Shown here in pieces: positions 8,327 to 16,289 of a stretch of 64,000 nucleotides of DNA. The notes under the pieces were generated by a model. The model had not been told where the DNA came from. It did not search any database and worked only from the letters and a program-made list of their open reading frames with translations. Numbering within the stretch: the stretch's first letter is position 1; each line of letters begins with the position of its first letter. This stretch comes from Actinomycetales bacterium (GTDB lineage: Bacteria > Actinomycetota > Actinomycetes > Mycobacteriales > Micromonosporaceae), in contig PKFB01000022.1 in NCBI GenBank assembly GCA_002919305.1, positions 124,001 through 188,000 of the forward strand, given 5' to 3'. Position numbers and translations under genes: made by a program.

Positions 8327-9457
8327 ATGACCTCCCTGCCACTGCTCGTGCAGCCACGCTCCCCGCGGACTCGTCGGGCCGCGCCACCCCGTCATCTGGC
8401 GGACCTGACGCCCAAGGAGCGTCGTGCCGTAGTGACCGACCTGGGGGAAAAGCCGTTTCGAGCCGACCAGGTGGCTAGGCATTACTTCGGACGGTTACTG
8501 GACCCCGCCGACCCCGCCGATCGGGCCCAGATGACCGATCTACCGGCGGCGGTCCGTGACCGACTCGCCGAAGCACTGACCCCCCGGTTGCTGACGGCGG
8601 CGAGCGAGCGTACCTGCGATGCGGGCGCCACCCGTAAGACCCTGTGGCGGCTCCACGACGGTGCGCTCGTGGAGAGCGTGGTGATGGCGTACCCCGACCG
8701 GGTCACCGTGTGCGTGTCCTCCCAGGCGGGGTGCGGAATGGGGTGCCCGTTCTGCGCGACCGGCCAGCTGGGCTTGACCCGTAATCTGTCCACTGGGGAG
8801 ATCGTCGAGCAGGTCGTCGCAGCGGCACGCGCGACGGCGCGGGGAGCGGTCAAAGGTGGCCCAAACCGGCTCTCCCGCGTTGTGTTTATGGGGATGGGGG
8901 AGCCGCTGGCTAACTATGACCGCGTCCTGTCCGCCGTCCGAGTGCTCACCGCACCCGCGCCGGCAGGACTCGGGTTGGCGCAGCGGCACATCACCATCTC
9001 AACCGTTGGCCTGGTTCCCGCGATTCGCCGTCTGGCGAGCGAAGGGCTCCAGGTGACGTTGGCTTTGTCGCTGCACGCACCCGATGATGAACTGCGTAAC
9101 GAATTGGTGCCCATCAACACACGTTGGAGGGTGGCGGAGGTCCTTGACGCGGCGTTTGAATACACCCGTACCACGGGGCGGCGACTCTCGATCGAGTACG
9201 CGATGATCAGAGAGGTGAACGACCAGCCGTGGCGGGCCGACCTTCTCGGCCGGCTCCTCGCGGGACGGTTGGCACACGTTAACCTCATTCCGCTTAACCC
9301 GACGCCGGGGAGTCGCTGGGACGCCAGCCCCAAGTCGGTGGAGCGGGAGTTCGTCCGGCGGCTGCGCGCGGCCGGGGTGCCGACCACGGTACGTGATACC
9401 CGTGGCCGGGAGATCGACGGTGCGTGTGGGCAGCTTGCTGCAAGCGGAGGTGGGTGA
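8327..9457 (+). CDS. rlmN: 23S rRNA (adenine-2503-C2)-methyltransferase RlmN
   Basis: Radical SAM enzyme that methylates C2 of A2503 in 23S rRNA and A37 in some tRNAs. It has 376 residues. The [4Fe-4S] cysteines are C136, C140 and C143 in [11 protein letters not shown]-terminal [13 protein letters not shown] is the accessory RNA-binding domain. [49 protein letters not shown] and [12 protein letters not shown] are all RlmN signatures. The stop TGA is directly followed by the next gene's GTG with no gap. Confidence 0.97.
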   Translation: MTSLPLLVQPRSPRTRRAAPPRHLADLTPKERRAVVTDLGEKPFRADQVARHYFGRLLDPADPADRAQMTDLPAAVRDRLAEALTPRLLTAASERTCDAGATRKTLWRLHDGALVESVVMAYPDRVTVCVSSQAGCGMGCPFCATGQLGLTRNLSTGEIVEQVVAAARATARGAVKGGPNRLSRVVFMGMGEPLANYDRVLSAVRVLTAPAPAGLGLAQRHITISTVGLVPAIRRLASEGLQVTLALSLHAPDDELRNELVPINTRWRVAEVLDAAFEYTRTTGRRLSIEYAMIREVNDQPWRADLLGRLLAGRLAHVNLIPLNPTPGSRWDASPKSVEREFVRRLRAAGVPTTVRDTRGREIDGACGQLAASGGG

Positions 9458-10648
9458 GTGGCGACTCAGGGTCAGCGGTTCCGACGTCGGGCATTGCGCC
9501 GCGGGTACAAGGTTGATGAAGTCGACGCTTTCCTTGAGCGCGTCGAGGCAACCTTGGAGGGCGCCCCGATCGGTGAGCCTGTTCTGGCGCAGGACGTCCA
9601 CGACGTTGTCTTCCGCGTGCGCTTCGGTGGTTACGACGAATGGCAGGTCGACGTTTATCTCGACCGGCTCGAGCGGCAATTGGCCGCCCTAGAGCAAGAA
9701 GGGCGGCTCGGACTCCCCGCCGGCCAGCCTCCCGAGCAGCGTGCAGGGCGGGAGCGGGAGGCTTATCCACAGCCCCGGGAAGAGACCGGTTACGCTCCGG
9801 AAGAGGATTACGGCCCTGAGCCGACGACCTACGTCCGGGAACCCGACTACGAGGACTACGGTCCGGAGGACCGGCAATATCCACCGGAGCCCGAATACGA
9901 CCGTGGCTACGGTCCGGAACGCGAACAACCGGTGTATGGCAGGAGCCGGCCCGAGGACACGATTTACGGCAGGGGGCGAGAGGAGCGGGCACCGCTTCCT
10001 CCGGCAGCGGCGCCTCCAGCGGCGGCCGCGGCCGCGTCACCTATCCCGGCGCCTCCGGCGGCCGCTCGGGCGACGGTGACCCCGCCACCTCCCCCACCAG
10101 CGGCCCGGCCCGTACCTCCGCCTCGAGTCGAACCCGACGCTGGCATGACCCAGCAGATCCCACCGGTACGCGGCGGTGGCTACCCATCGGCCACCGGTGG
10201 GTTCCCGCAGGTTCCTCCGCCTTCGGGGTTCGAGCCGACGCCGGGGTACGAGCCGGCGCCGGGACCGGCACCGGGATATGAGCCAGCGCCCGGATACGAA
10301 CCGACGGGGGCGTTCGAGGCCCCGGGACGGCACGGAAAGATGGAGATGACCGCCGAGATCCGCGCGGCCGACTCTCCATTCACACCGGAAGACCTGCACC
10401 GCCTCGACCAGTTGCGGCGTACCTTCCAGACACGTCGGTTCGGGAGCGGGTACGACCGGGCACAGGTTGACCGACTCTTCGATGCGGTAGCGGCCACCAT
10501 GGCCGGCCGCGCGGCTGTCGCGGTCGCCGAAAGCGAACTGGATCCTGGACAGTTCAGCTTGGTCCAAGGGGGATACTTCGAGGCCGAGGTGGACGCCGCG
10601 CTCCGTGAGATCCGGGATCTATTTGTGCGGCGCGGGGTGAGCCGCTAG
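9458..10648 (+). CDS. DivIVA-domain repeat protein with a Pro/Tyr/Glu-rich linker
   Basis: A 396-residue protein of unknown exact role. Four short DivIVA-like motifs are visible. Two are N-terminal: FRRRALRRGYKVDEVDAFLERV (about 8-30) and a VVFRVRFGGYDEWQVDVYLDRLERQL segment (about 49-75). Two are C-terminal: TRRFGSGYDRAQVDRLFDAV (about 329-348) and LVQGGYFEAEVDAALREIRDLF. Between them is a 230-residue low-complexity linker with EPDYEDYG, poly-Ala/Pro and repeated GYEPAPG units. DivIVA motifs mediate coiled-coil and curvature-linked assembly, so a cell-envelope or polar-growth role is inferred. It abuts rlmN exactly. Confidence 0.8.
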   Translation: MATQGQRFRRRALRRGYKVDEVDAFLERVEATLEGAPIGEPVLAQDVHDVVFRVRFGGYDEWQVDVYLDRLERQLAALEQEGRLGLPAGQPPEQRAGREREAYPQPREETGYAPEEDYGPEPTTYVREPDYEDYGPEDRQYPPEPEYDRGYGPEREQPVYGRSRPEDTIYGRGREERAPLPPAAAPPAAAAAASPIPAPPAAARATVTPPPPPPAARPVPPPRVEPDAGMTQQIPPVRGGGYPSATGGFPQVPPPSGFEPTPGYEPAPGPAPGYEPAPGYEPTGAFEAPGRHGKMEMTAEIRAADSPFTPEDLHRLDQLRRTFQTRRFGSGYDRAQVDRLFDAVAATMAGRAAVAVAESELDPGQFSLVQGGYFEAEVDAALREIRDLFVRRGVSR

Positions 10649-10660
10649 CCCTCGGTGTCG

Positions 10661-10694
10661 GCGTGCCCAACGGGATAAGGCCGGTTGGGCACGC
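10661..10694. terminator. Bidirectional terminator-type hairpin
   Basis: GCGTGCCCAAC (10661-10671) and GTTGGGCACGC (10684-10694) form a perfect 11-bp stem with a 12-nt loop. It sits between the convergent DivIVA-repeat and DUF2631 genes. Confidence 0.7.
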
Positions 10695-10836
10695 GGATCT
10701 TCTGGTATTTGCTGGTACGCGCGATATCGCGCCCTCCACGCCAGGGTGGCAACGCCTCATCGTGCGGCGCCCTGCCCGAGGCGGAATAAGGGTGTGGATC
10801 ACCCGTTGACTCGACGAAGCCCGAGGGGAGGGCCTT

Positions 10837-11061
10837 TTAGCGCAATCCGTTGCGGCGCAGCACCCAGTCGACGATGACGATCAACACCAGCAGTCCGGCG
10901 AGGCTGATCAGCCAGACATTCTCCACGTTGCCGCGGTGGTTACCCGGGATCATCACCAGGAGGATGAGGGCGGTCAGGATCGCCCCAGCACGGGCGAGCT
11001 TGGGGTTACCAGGCTTGTGCTGGTCGGGCGAGGTCACCTGTTCAGACGGGCTGCCAGCCAC
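10837..11061 (-). CDS. DUF2631 small membrane protein
   Basis: A 74-residue protein matching the actinobacterial DUF2631 pattern: a polar N-terminus, a first membrane segment GAILTALILLVM followed by the conserved GNHRGNVEN, a second segment WLISLAGLLVLIVIVDWVL and a basic tail RRNGLR. In mycobacteria the family also lies near the cdsA/rlmN region. Function unknown. Start is GTG at 11061 with GGAGCGTGAG upstream. Confidence 0.8.
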   Translation of the reverse strand: MAGSPSEQVTSPDQHKPGNPKLARAGAILTALILLVMIPGNHRGNVENVWLISLAGLLVLIVIVDWVLRRNGLR

Positions 11062-11310
11062 TTCTCACGCTCCGCGTCGGGACTCGATGAACTCTCTGGC
11101 CCTCGCTCTGGGCGATGAACGGAGCCGAGGAGGGCCTTGCTCATCAGTCTGGCATGGTGGATACCTGAGGGGACCAGCCGGGGTCACGGTGGTCGGCGCT
11201 CGCCGTGGCGTGGGCTGCGGTAGCGTCACGCCGAGTGGTGATCCGCTCGGTCGCCGAACGGGTATGAGTGGCACTGTCAGAACACGGACGAGTACAGGGA
11301 GGACCGCGTC

Positions 11311-13008
11311 GTGCGAGTCACTGGTACCGGCCACGCGGGCATGTTCATCGAGACCGGAGCGGGCAGCATCCTCTGTGACCCGTGGGTGAATCCTGCCTAT
11401 TTCGCTTCGTGGTTCCCTTTCCCGGACAACTCTGGCCTGGATTGGGAGCGGTTGGGGAAGTGTGACTATCTTTACATCTCCCACCTACACCGTGACCACT
11501 TTGACGCCGATCACCTGCGTACCTGGGTGTCCAAGAAGGCCACGGTGCTGCTCCCTGCCTACCCCACCTCCGAACTAGAAGACGAGCTGCGGGAGCTGGG
11601 CTTCACATCGTTCATCCGGACCGTCTCCAACGAGGTTGTGGAGCTTGACGGCGGTCTTCGGATCATGATCCAGGCCTTGATCTCCCCCACCGATGGCCCG
11701 ATCGGTGACTCGTCCCTGTGGGTGGAGTACGACGGGGTCCGCCTGTTGAACCAGAACGACGCCCGCCCAGCGGAGCTGTCAGAGTTCGCACGCCTCGGTC
11801 ATGTCCACGCCCACATGCTCCAGTTCTCGGGTGCCATCTGGTACCCGATGGTCTACGAGCTGCCCGTCGCCGCGAAGACCGCCTTTGGGAAGCAGAAGCG
11901 AGAGCGGCAGTTCGACCGCGCCCTCCGTTACATCGATGACTTGAAGGCCAGCTGGATCTTCCCCATCGCCGGCCCGCCCTGCTTCCTGGACGATGAGTTG
12001 TTCCAGTTCAACGACATCTTCGGCGATGAGGGCAACATTTTCCCCGACCAGCAGGTCTTCCTCGACTTCCTGGCTGAGCAGGGATACACCAACGGGGTGG
12101 TGTTCCTTCCGGGGACCGAGGTTGAGATCACACCGGACAGCTGCAATGTGCTGAAGCAGCCAGTGGAGGACCCTCGCGCCTTCTTCAGCACTGAGGCCAA
12201 GACCGAGTACCTGCGTGAGTACGCTCGCCGCCAGCGCCCCGTGATCGAGGCGGCGAAGCGGAGTTGGTCGCACCCCGAGATCGACGTTTTTGCCGAGTTG
12301 AAGGCCCGACTGGAGCCGCTGTTGGCCGAGTCGGAGCACATCGCTAAGGGGATCGGCGGGCCGGTGCGGTTCGACCTGGTCCTCGACGCTCCGAACGGCT
12401 CCGGCGTCAATGGCTCTAAGGTGGCCGAGTCGAACGGCTCCACGGCGTCCGAGGCGAACGCCGAGGCCTCTGAGGTCGCGGGGGAGGAGCCGCAGGAGCA
12501 GGTGGAGAGCATCGTGATTGACTTCGTCAATCGCGAGGTACGCCCGTACGCCGGGGAGAAGGTTCGGTACCGCTTCCGGACCCGGAAGACTCTCGTCGAG
12601 CATCTGCTGGCGACGGGGGAGGTGGACTGGGTCAACAGCCTCTTCCTGTCCTGCCGGTTCTCCGCCGCCCGTATCGGGCAGTACAACGAGTACGTCTACA
12701 CCTTCTTCAAGTGCCTGTCGCAGGAGCGTCTCAACTACGCCGAGGGTTGGTACGCGGAGCAGAAGCCGGACGCTGAGGACATCAAGCTAGGGGACTGGAT
12801 CGTGCAGCGTCGCTGCCCGCACCTGAAGGCGGACCTGGCGCGTTTCGGCAAGATCGAGGATGGGGTCCTCACTTGCCAGATGCACGGCTGGAAGTTCGAT
12901 CTGGCCACTGGCCGGTGCCTGACGAGTGTGGGGCACTCGCTGCGTGCCCGCCCCGCGGGGGCTCCGGTGGCTGAGGGGGCTGGTAGCTCAGCCGGTAGCT
13001 CAAACTGA
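11311..13008 (+). CDS. Metallo-beta-lactamase-fold / Rieske [2Fe-2S] fusion protein
   Basis: A 565-residue two-domain protein. Residues 1-250 are an MBL-fold hydrolase with the metal motif HLHRDH at 58-63 and an early LCDPW strand. A linker around 375-410 is Gly/Ser/Asn/Glu-rich. The C-terminus is a Rieske-type cluster site: C502 and H504 in RRCPHL, C522 and H525 in CQMHGW. No mononuclear-iron oxygenase domain is visible. The order (hydrolase then Rieske) differs from CMP-sialate hydroxylase-like proteins, in which the Rieske domain is N-terminal. Such proteins may act on sugar-nucleotide or lipid substrates, but the substrate is unknown. Start is GTG with GGGAGGA upstream. Confidence 0.85.
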   Translation: MRVTGTGHAGMFIETGAGSILCDPWVNPAYFASWFPFPDNSGLDWERLGKCDYLYISHLHRDHFDADHLRTWVSKKATVLLPAYPTSELEDELRELGFTSFIRTVSNEVVELDGGLRIMIQALISPTDGPIGDSSLWVEYDGVRLLNQNDARPAELSEFARLGHVHAHMLQFSGAIWYPMVYELPVAAKTAFGKQKRERQFDRALRYIDDLKASWIFPIAGPPCFLDDELFQFNDIFGDEGNIFPDQQVFLDFLAEQGYTNGVVFLPGTEVEITPDSCNVLKQPVEDPRAFFSTEAKTEYLREYARRQRPVIEAAKRSWSHPEIDVFAELKARLEPLLAESEHIAKGIGGPVRFDLVLDAPNGSGVNGSKVAESNGSTASEANAEASEVAGEEPQEQVESIVIDFVNREVRPYAGEKVRYRFRTRKTLVEHLLATGEVDWVNSLFLSCRFSAARIGQYNEYVYTFFKCLSQERLNYAEGWYAEQKPDAEDIKLGDWIVQRRCPHLKADLARFGKIEDGVLTCQMHGWKFDLATGRCLTSVGHSLRARPAGAPVAEGAGSSAGSSN

Positions 13009-13014
13009 CACAGT

Positions 13015-13044
13015 CCATTCCTGCTGTTCCCATTCCTGCTGTTC
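13015..13044. repeat. Tandem 15-nt duplication after the MBL/Rieske gene
   Basis: CCATTCCTGCTGTTC occurs twice head-to-tail (13015-13029 and 13030-13044), starting 6 bp after the stop codon. Confidence 0.85.
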
Positions 13045-13080
13045 CGGCCCGTCACTGGGGTTGTCCCGGCGACGGGCCGG
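13044..13080. terminator. Terminator-type hairpin between convergent genes
   Basis: CCGGCCCGTC (13044-13053) and GACGGGCCGG (13071-13080) are a perfect 10-bp stem with a 17-nt loop between the MBL/Rieske gene and the convergent tetR. Confidence 0.65.
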
Positions 13081-13148
13081 AACGGTGATGGCCCCCGGTA
13101 CACGTGGCGGCATGGTGGGCCGCTGAAGAGCACGGTGGTCGACGCTGC

Positions 13149-13880
13149 TTATCGAATGGTGGCCGGAGGGTCCAGGTGGAGTCGGCGGGCGAGTCGCGCC
13201 ACCTCAGCTTCGAACATCGGTTCGATCTCGTCGAGTGCGAAATGCAGATGCCCGAAAACCTCGAGGGCGACCATGCCGTACAACCGGACCCAGCAGCTGA
13301 GGAACACATAAAGCGCCCCAGTCGGTAGAGGAGTGCCGGTCAGCTCCCGATAACGGTCGAGTTGGGCGAGTAACCCTGGCGGCAGCTCCTCCCGACTCGG
13401 AACCGGGAACGGTCGCCGCTGCCACAGCTCTACAAACAGGCGCGCGAACACGTCGCCGTACCGGGTGCCGGCCAGACAGTCGGGCTGGCGGGGATCGCGC
13501 CGGGTATTCGGGTGACCCAGACTCGGCAGCGGATTGGCGAATATCAGGGTGAACTCTGGCCGGTGTGTGATGGCCCACTCGCGGAACGCGCGAGTTACGG
13601 CATACAACCGCGCCCTGATATCCCCCTCTGGTTCGGCGTCTCGGGCCGCTTCCATGCTGTCGGTCATCTCATCAAGCAGATCCGCCACCAACTCGGTCAC
13701 CAGTGCTTCCAGACTCGGGAAGTAGCGGTAGAGGGCCGGGGCCGTCATGCCCATCTCTCGGGCGATGGCGCGGAGGGAGATGGCGGCCGGACCATGGTCC
13801 ACCAACCGTCGGCGCGCCGCCTGCTTGATCTCCGCGATCGTCGCGGCGCGCAGTCTTTCTCGCCGGCTGGGCGCCGTCAT
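13149..13880 (-). CDS. TetR family transcriptional regulator (MMPL-associated)
   Basis: A 243-residue regulator. The helix-turn-helix is AAISLRAIAREMGMTAPALYRYFPSLEALVTEL, in the usual N-terminal place. The ligand-binding half has the WHG-type C-terminus (FVELWQRRPFPVP, LYGMVALEVFGHLHF). It is transcribed divergently from the MMPL exporter with 120 bp between that contain two 22-bp imperfect palindromes, so it most likely represses the exporter and itself. Start ATG at 13880 has GGAGG 8 bp upstream; an ATG at 13901 would add seven residues without a ribosome site. Confidence 0.9.
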   Translation of the reverse strand: MTAPSRRERLRAATIAEIKQAARRRLVDHGPAAISLRAIAREMGMTAPALYRYFPSLEALVTELVADLLDEMTDSMEAARDAEPEGDIRARLYAVTRAFREWAITHRPEFTLIFANPLPSLGHPNTRRDPRQPDCLAGTRYGDVFARLFVELWQRRPFPVPSREELPPGLLAQLDRYRELTGTPLPTGALYVFLSCWVRLYGMVALEVFGHLHFALDEIEPMFEAEVARLARRLHLDPPATIR

Positions 13881-13917
13881 AGCACATCCTCCGTAACGCA
13901 TGTTGACTCAGGTTGTT

Positions 13918-13971
13918 GGCGTAATCCATAGTTAACGCCTGTAACTTAAGTAAGTGGTGACTACAGCTTAC
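13918..13971. promoter_or_regulatory. Two operator-like imperfect palindromes between tetR and MMPL
   Basis: Two 22-bp imperfect dyads lie at 13918-13939 (arms GGCGT/ACGCC, 8 of 11 positions paired) and 13950-13971 (arms GTAAG/CTTAC with inner GT/AC, 7 of 11 paired). Their centres are 32 bp apart, about three helical turns. When the second is read in reverse, both share GCGTAA-N4-TAGT. This is consistent with two TetR dimers on one face of the DNA. Confidence 0.5.
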
Positions 13972-14000
13972 GCGCATAACCTGACGAAGGAGCGGTAGCG

Positions 14001-16166
14001 ATGTTCGCGTGGTGGGGGCGCGTCGTATATCGAATGCGATGGCTTGTCCTGGCCACGGTCGTCGGTCTCACCGTGATCGCCGGCGTATGGGGGGTCGGGG
14101 TCTTCGGCGCTTTGTCCGATGGCGGGTTCGAAGATCCCGACAGCGAGGCCGTCATAGCCGCCGAACGGATCGAGCAGGAGATCGGCGACCAGACTGTCGA
14201 TCTGATCGCGTTGTATTCGAGTGAACAGCTCACCGTAGACGATCCTGCCTTCCAGGAGGAGGTCGAAGAGACTGTCGCCGCTGTCGCGCGTCGCCCGGAG
14301 GTCGAGGAGGTCATCACCTACTACCAGACCGGGGCGCCGACGATGGTTTCCGAGGATGGTCACGCCACCTATGTAGCCTTACGCGTCATCGATGACATCT
14401 CGCCCGAACAGATCGAACAATTACGGGATGCCCTGATCGCTCCCGACCTACGGACTCAGACCGGTGGCAGCGCCGCCATCTTCGAAGACATCTCCTCGGG
14501 GGTGTCCCGAGACATCGTCCGTGCGGAGATGATCGCTAACCCGATCTTGGCGGTACTGCTCATCGTGATCTTTGGCAGCCTGGTGGCGGCCACCACTCCT
14601 CTCGTGGTGGGGGCGGTAGCCATTTTGGGGGCGTTTGCCGTCGTCAGGCTGCTCACCATGGTGACTGATATCTCGGTTTTCGCCATCAACATCATCACCA
14701 TCATGGGCGTGGGGCTAGCGATCGACTACGCCCTGTTCGTGGTGAGCAGGTTCCGGGAGGAACTGCGAAACGGGCAGCCTATTCCACAGGCGGTGGCCCG
14801 GACGATGGCGACGGCGGGCCGCACCGTGACCGTCTCTGGTATCACGCTGGCGCTTTCGCTGAGCGGATTGTTGATCTTTCCGCAGCCCTTCCTGCGCTCC
14901 ATGGGGTTGGGCGGGATAGCCGCGGTGACGGTGGCGGTGCTGGCGACGCTCACTGGGCTTCCGGCTTTCCTGGCGCTACTCGGACACCGGGTGAACGCCC
15001 TGCGGCCCCCTATGCCGTGGCGGCGTCGCCGTTCCCCGTCCGATGAGAGAACAGAGCAAGAGGGGGCCTGGGGGCGTATCGCGCATAGCGTGATGCGGCG
15101 CCCGGTGTTCTACACGCTCGCTGTGGTGCTCGTCCTGGCCGTGTTTGCTCTGCCCTTCACACGGGTCCAGTTCGGCGGCGTGGACGAGCGGGTGCTCCCC
15201 GAGAACACGGAGAGCCGCGTGGTGAGCGAGGTGCTGGCGACTGGGTTCCCTGGGGGAGACATCGAGACGATCTCGGTTCTGGTCAGCGGGGCCTCCGCCG
15301 CCACAGCTGACGATTTCGCCGAGCAGGTCAGTGTTCTGGAAGGTGTCAGAAGCGCCCAGATCACCGCTTCCCGGGACGATTCTTTCTTGATCGAGGTGCG
15401 CTACGACGGCGAATCGATGTCCCAGGAAGCACGAGCGGCGGTCTCGGCCATTCGGGATCTGCCTGAGCCTGACGGAGCAGAGGTACTTGTCACGGGAAGC
15501 ACCGCGTATCTGGTTGACCTGTTAGCTGGCCTGGAGGCCAACCTCCCCTGGATGGCGCTCATCGTCGTCGGGGTGACCTTCGTGCTGCTGTTCCTTGCCT
15601 TCGGCTCCGTGGTCCTCCCGATCAAGGCGATCCTCGCGAACATCCTGTCGATCGGTGCCTCGTTCGGGGCGGTGGTGGTGATCTTCCAGGACGGGCGCTT
15701 AGCTGAGGTGCTGGACTTCACTCCCACCGGCTACCTGGAGGCCACCCAGCCCATCCTGATGCTGGCGATTCTGTTCGGGCTGTCGATGGACTACGAGGTC
15801 TTCCTGCTCTCCCGGATCCGTGAGCAGTGGGAGATCACGGGGGACAACACAACCGCGGTCGTGACCGGCATCCAGCGCACGGGACGCATCATCACAGCAG
15901 CGGCCCTCCTGCTGTGTGTGGTGGTCGGAGCTTTCGCCACCTCCGGCATCACCTTCGTGAAGATGATCGGGGTGGGGATGCTCGTGGCGATCGTGATCGA
16001 CGCCACTTTGGTGCGGCTGCTTCTGGTCCCCGCCGTTATGCGGTTGATGGGTAGCTACAACTGGTGGGCGCCGTCCTGGCTGCGGGGCGTCTACCGCCGC
16101 TACGGCATCCATGAATCCGACGCCGTCGTCCCGGTGGAGCGGTCCAGGGAGTTCGAGTCTGTGTAA
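14001..16166 (+). CDS. MMPL/RND family exporter
   Basis: A 721-residue RND-superfamily transporter, probably exporting a lipid or hydrophobic compound. It has an N-terminal membrane helix (WLVLATVVGLTVIAGVWGV), a periplasmic loop, six helices in the first half including MGVGLAIDYALFVVSRFREEL, and a duplicated second half with LFGLSMDYEVFLLSRIREQW. The paired GxxxDY motifs in helices 4 and 10 are the proton-relay signature. Start ATG has GGAG 10 bp upstream. No mycolic-acid genes are nearby, so the substrate is not predictable. Confidence 0.92.
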   Translation: MFAWWGRVVYRMRWLVLATVVGLTVIAGVWGVGVFGALSDGGFEDPDSEAVIAAERIEQEIGDQTVDLIALYSSEQLTVDDPAFQEEVEETVAAVARRPEVEEVITYYQTGAPTMVSEDGHATYVALRVIDDISPEQIEQLRDALIAPDLRTQTGGSAAIFEDISSGVSRDIVRAEMIANPILAVLLIVIFGSLVAATTPLVVGAVAILGAFAVVRLLTMVTDISVFAINIITIMGVGLAIDYALFVVSRFREELRNGQPIPQAVARTMATAGRTVTVSGITLALSLSGLLIFPQPFLRSMGLGGIAAVTVAVLATLTGLPAFLALLGHRVNALRPPMPWRRRRSPSDERTEQEGAWGRIAHSVMRRPVFYTLAVVLVLAVFALPFTRVQFGGVDERVLPENTESRVVSEVLATGFPGGDIETISVLVSGASAATADDFAEQVSVLEGVRSAQITASRDDSFLIEVRYDGESMSQEARAAVSAIRDLPEPDGAEVLVTGSTAYLVDLLAGLEANLPWMALIVVGVTFVLLFLAFGSVVLPIKAILANILSIGASFGAVVVIFQDGRLAEVLDFTPTGYLEATQPILMLAILFGLSMDYEVFLLSRIREQWEITGDNTTAVVTGIQRTGRIITAAALLLCVVVGAFATSGITFVKMIGVGMLVAIVIDATLVRLLLVPAVMRLMGSYNWWAPSWLRGVYRRYGIHESDAVVPVERSREFESV

Positions 16167-16194
16167 CCGGGGCCTACAGCTCCGTGTAACCGGG
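16161..16194. repeat. Direct repeat around the MMPL stop codon
   Basis: GTGTAACCGGG occurs at 16161-16171, where its TAA is the MMPL stop, and again at 16184-16194. It resembles a local duplication of the gene's 3' end. Confidence 0.7.
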
Positions 16195-16289
16195 ACCCCC
16201 ACCGTCTCATACGGTGCCGGCTCCGTGGGGCGTGATCGGCCTCGAATGGCCGAGGACAGTGACCACGCCATGGGCACAGGCCGACCAGA

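Noticed and set aside
9763-9771. DnaA box TTATCCACA in the DivIVA-repeat gene
   Set aside because: Single copy inside coding sequence with no partner site; likely chance.
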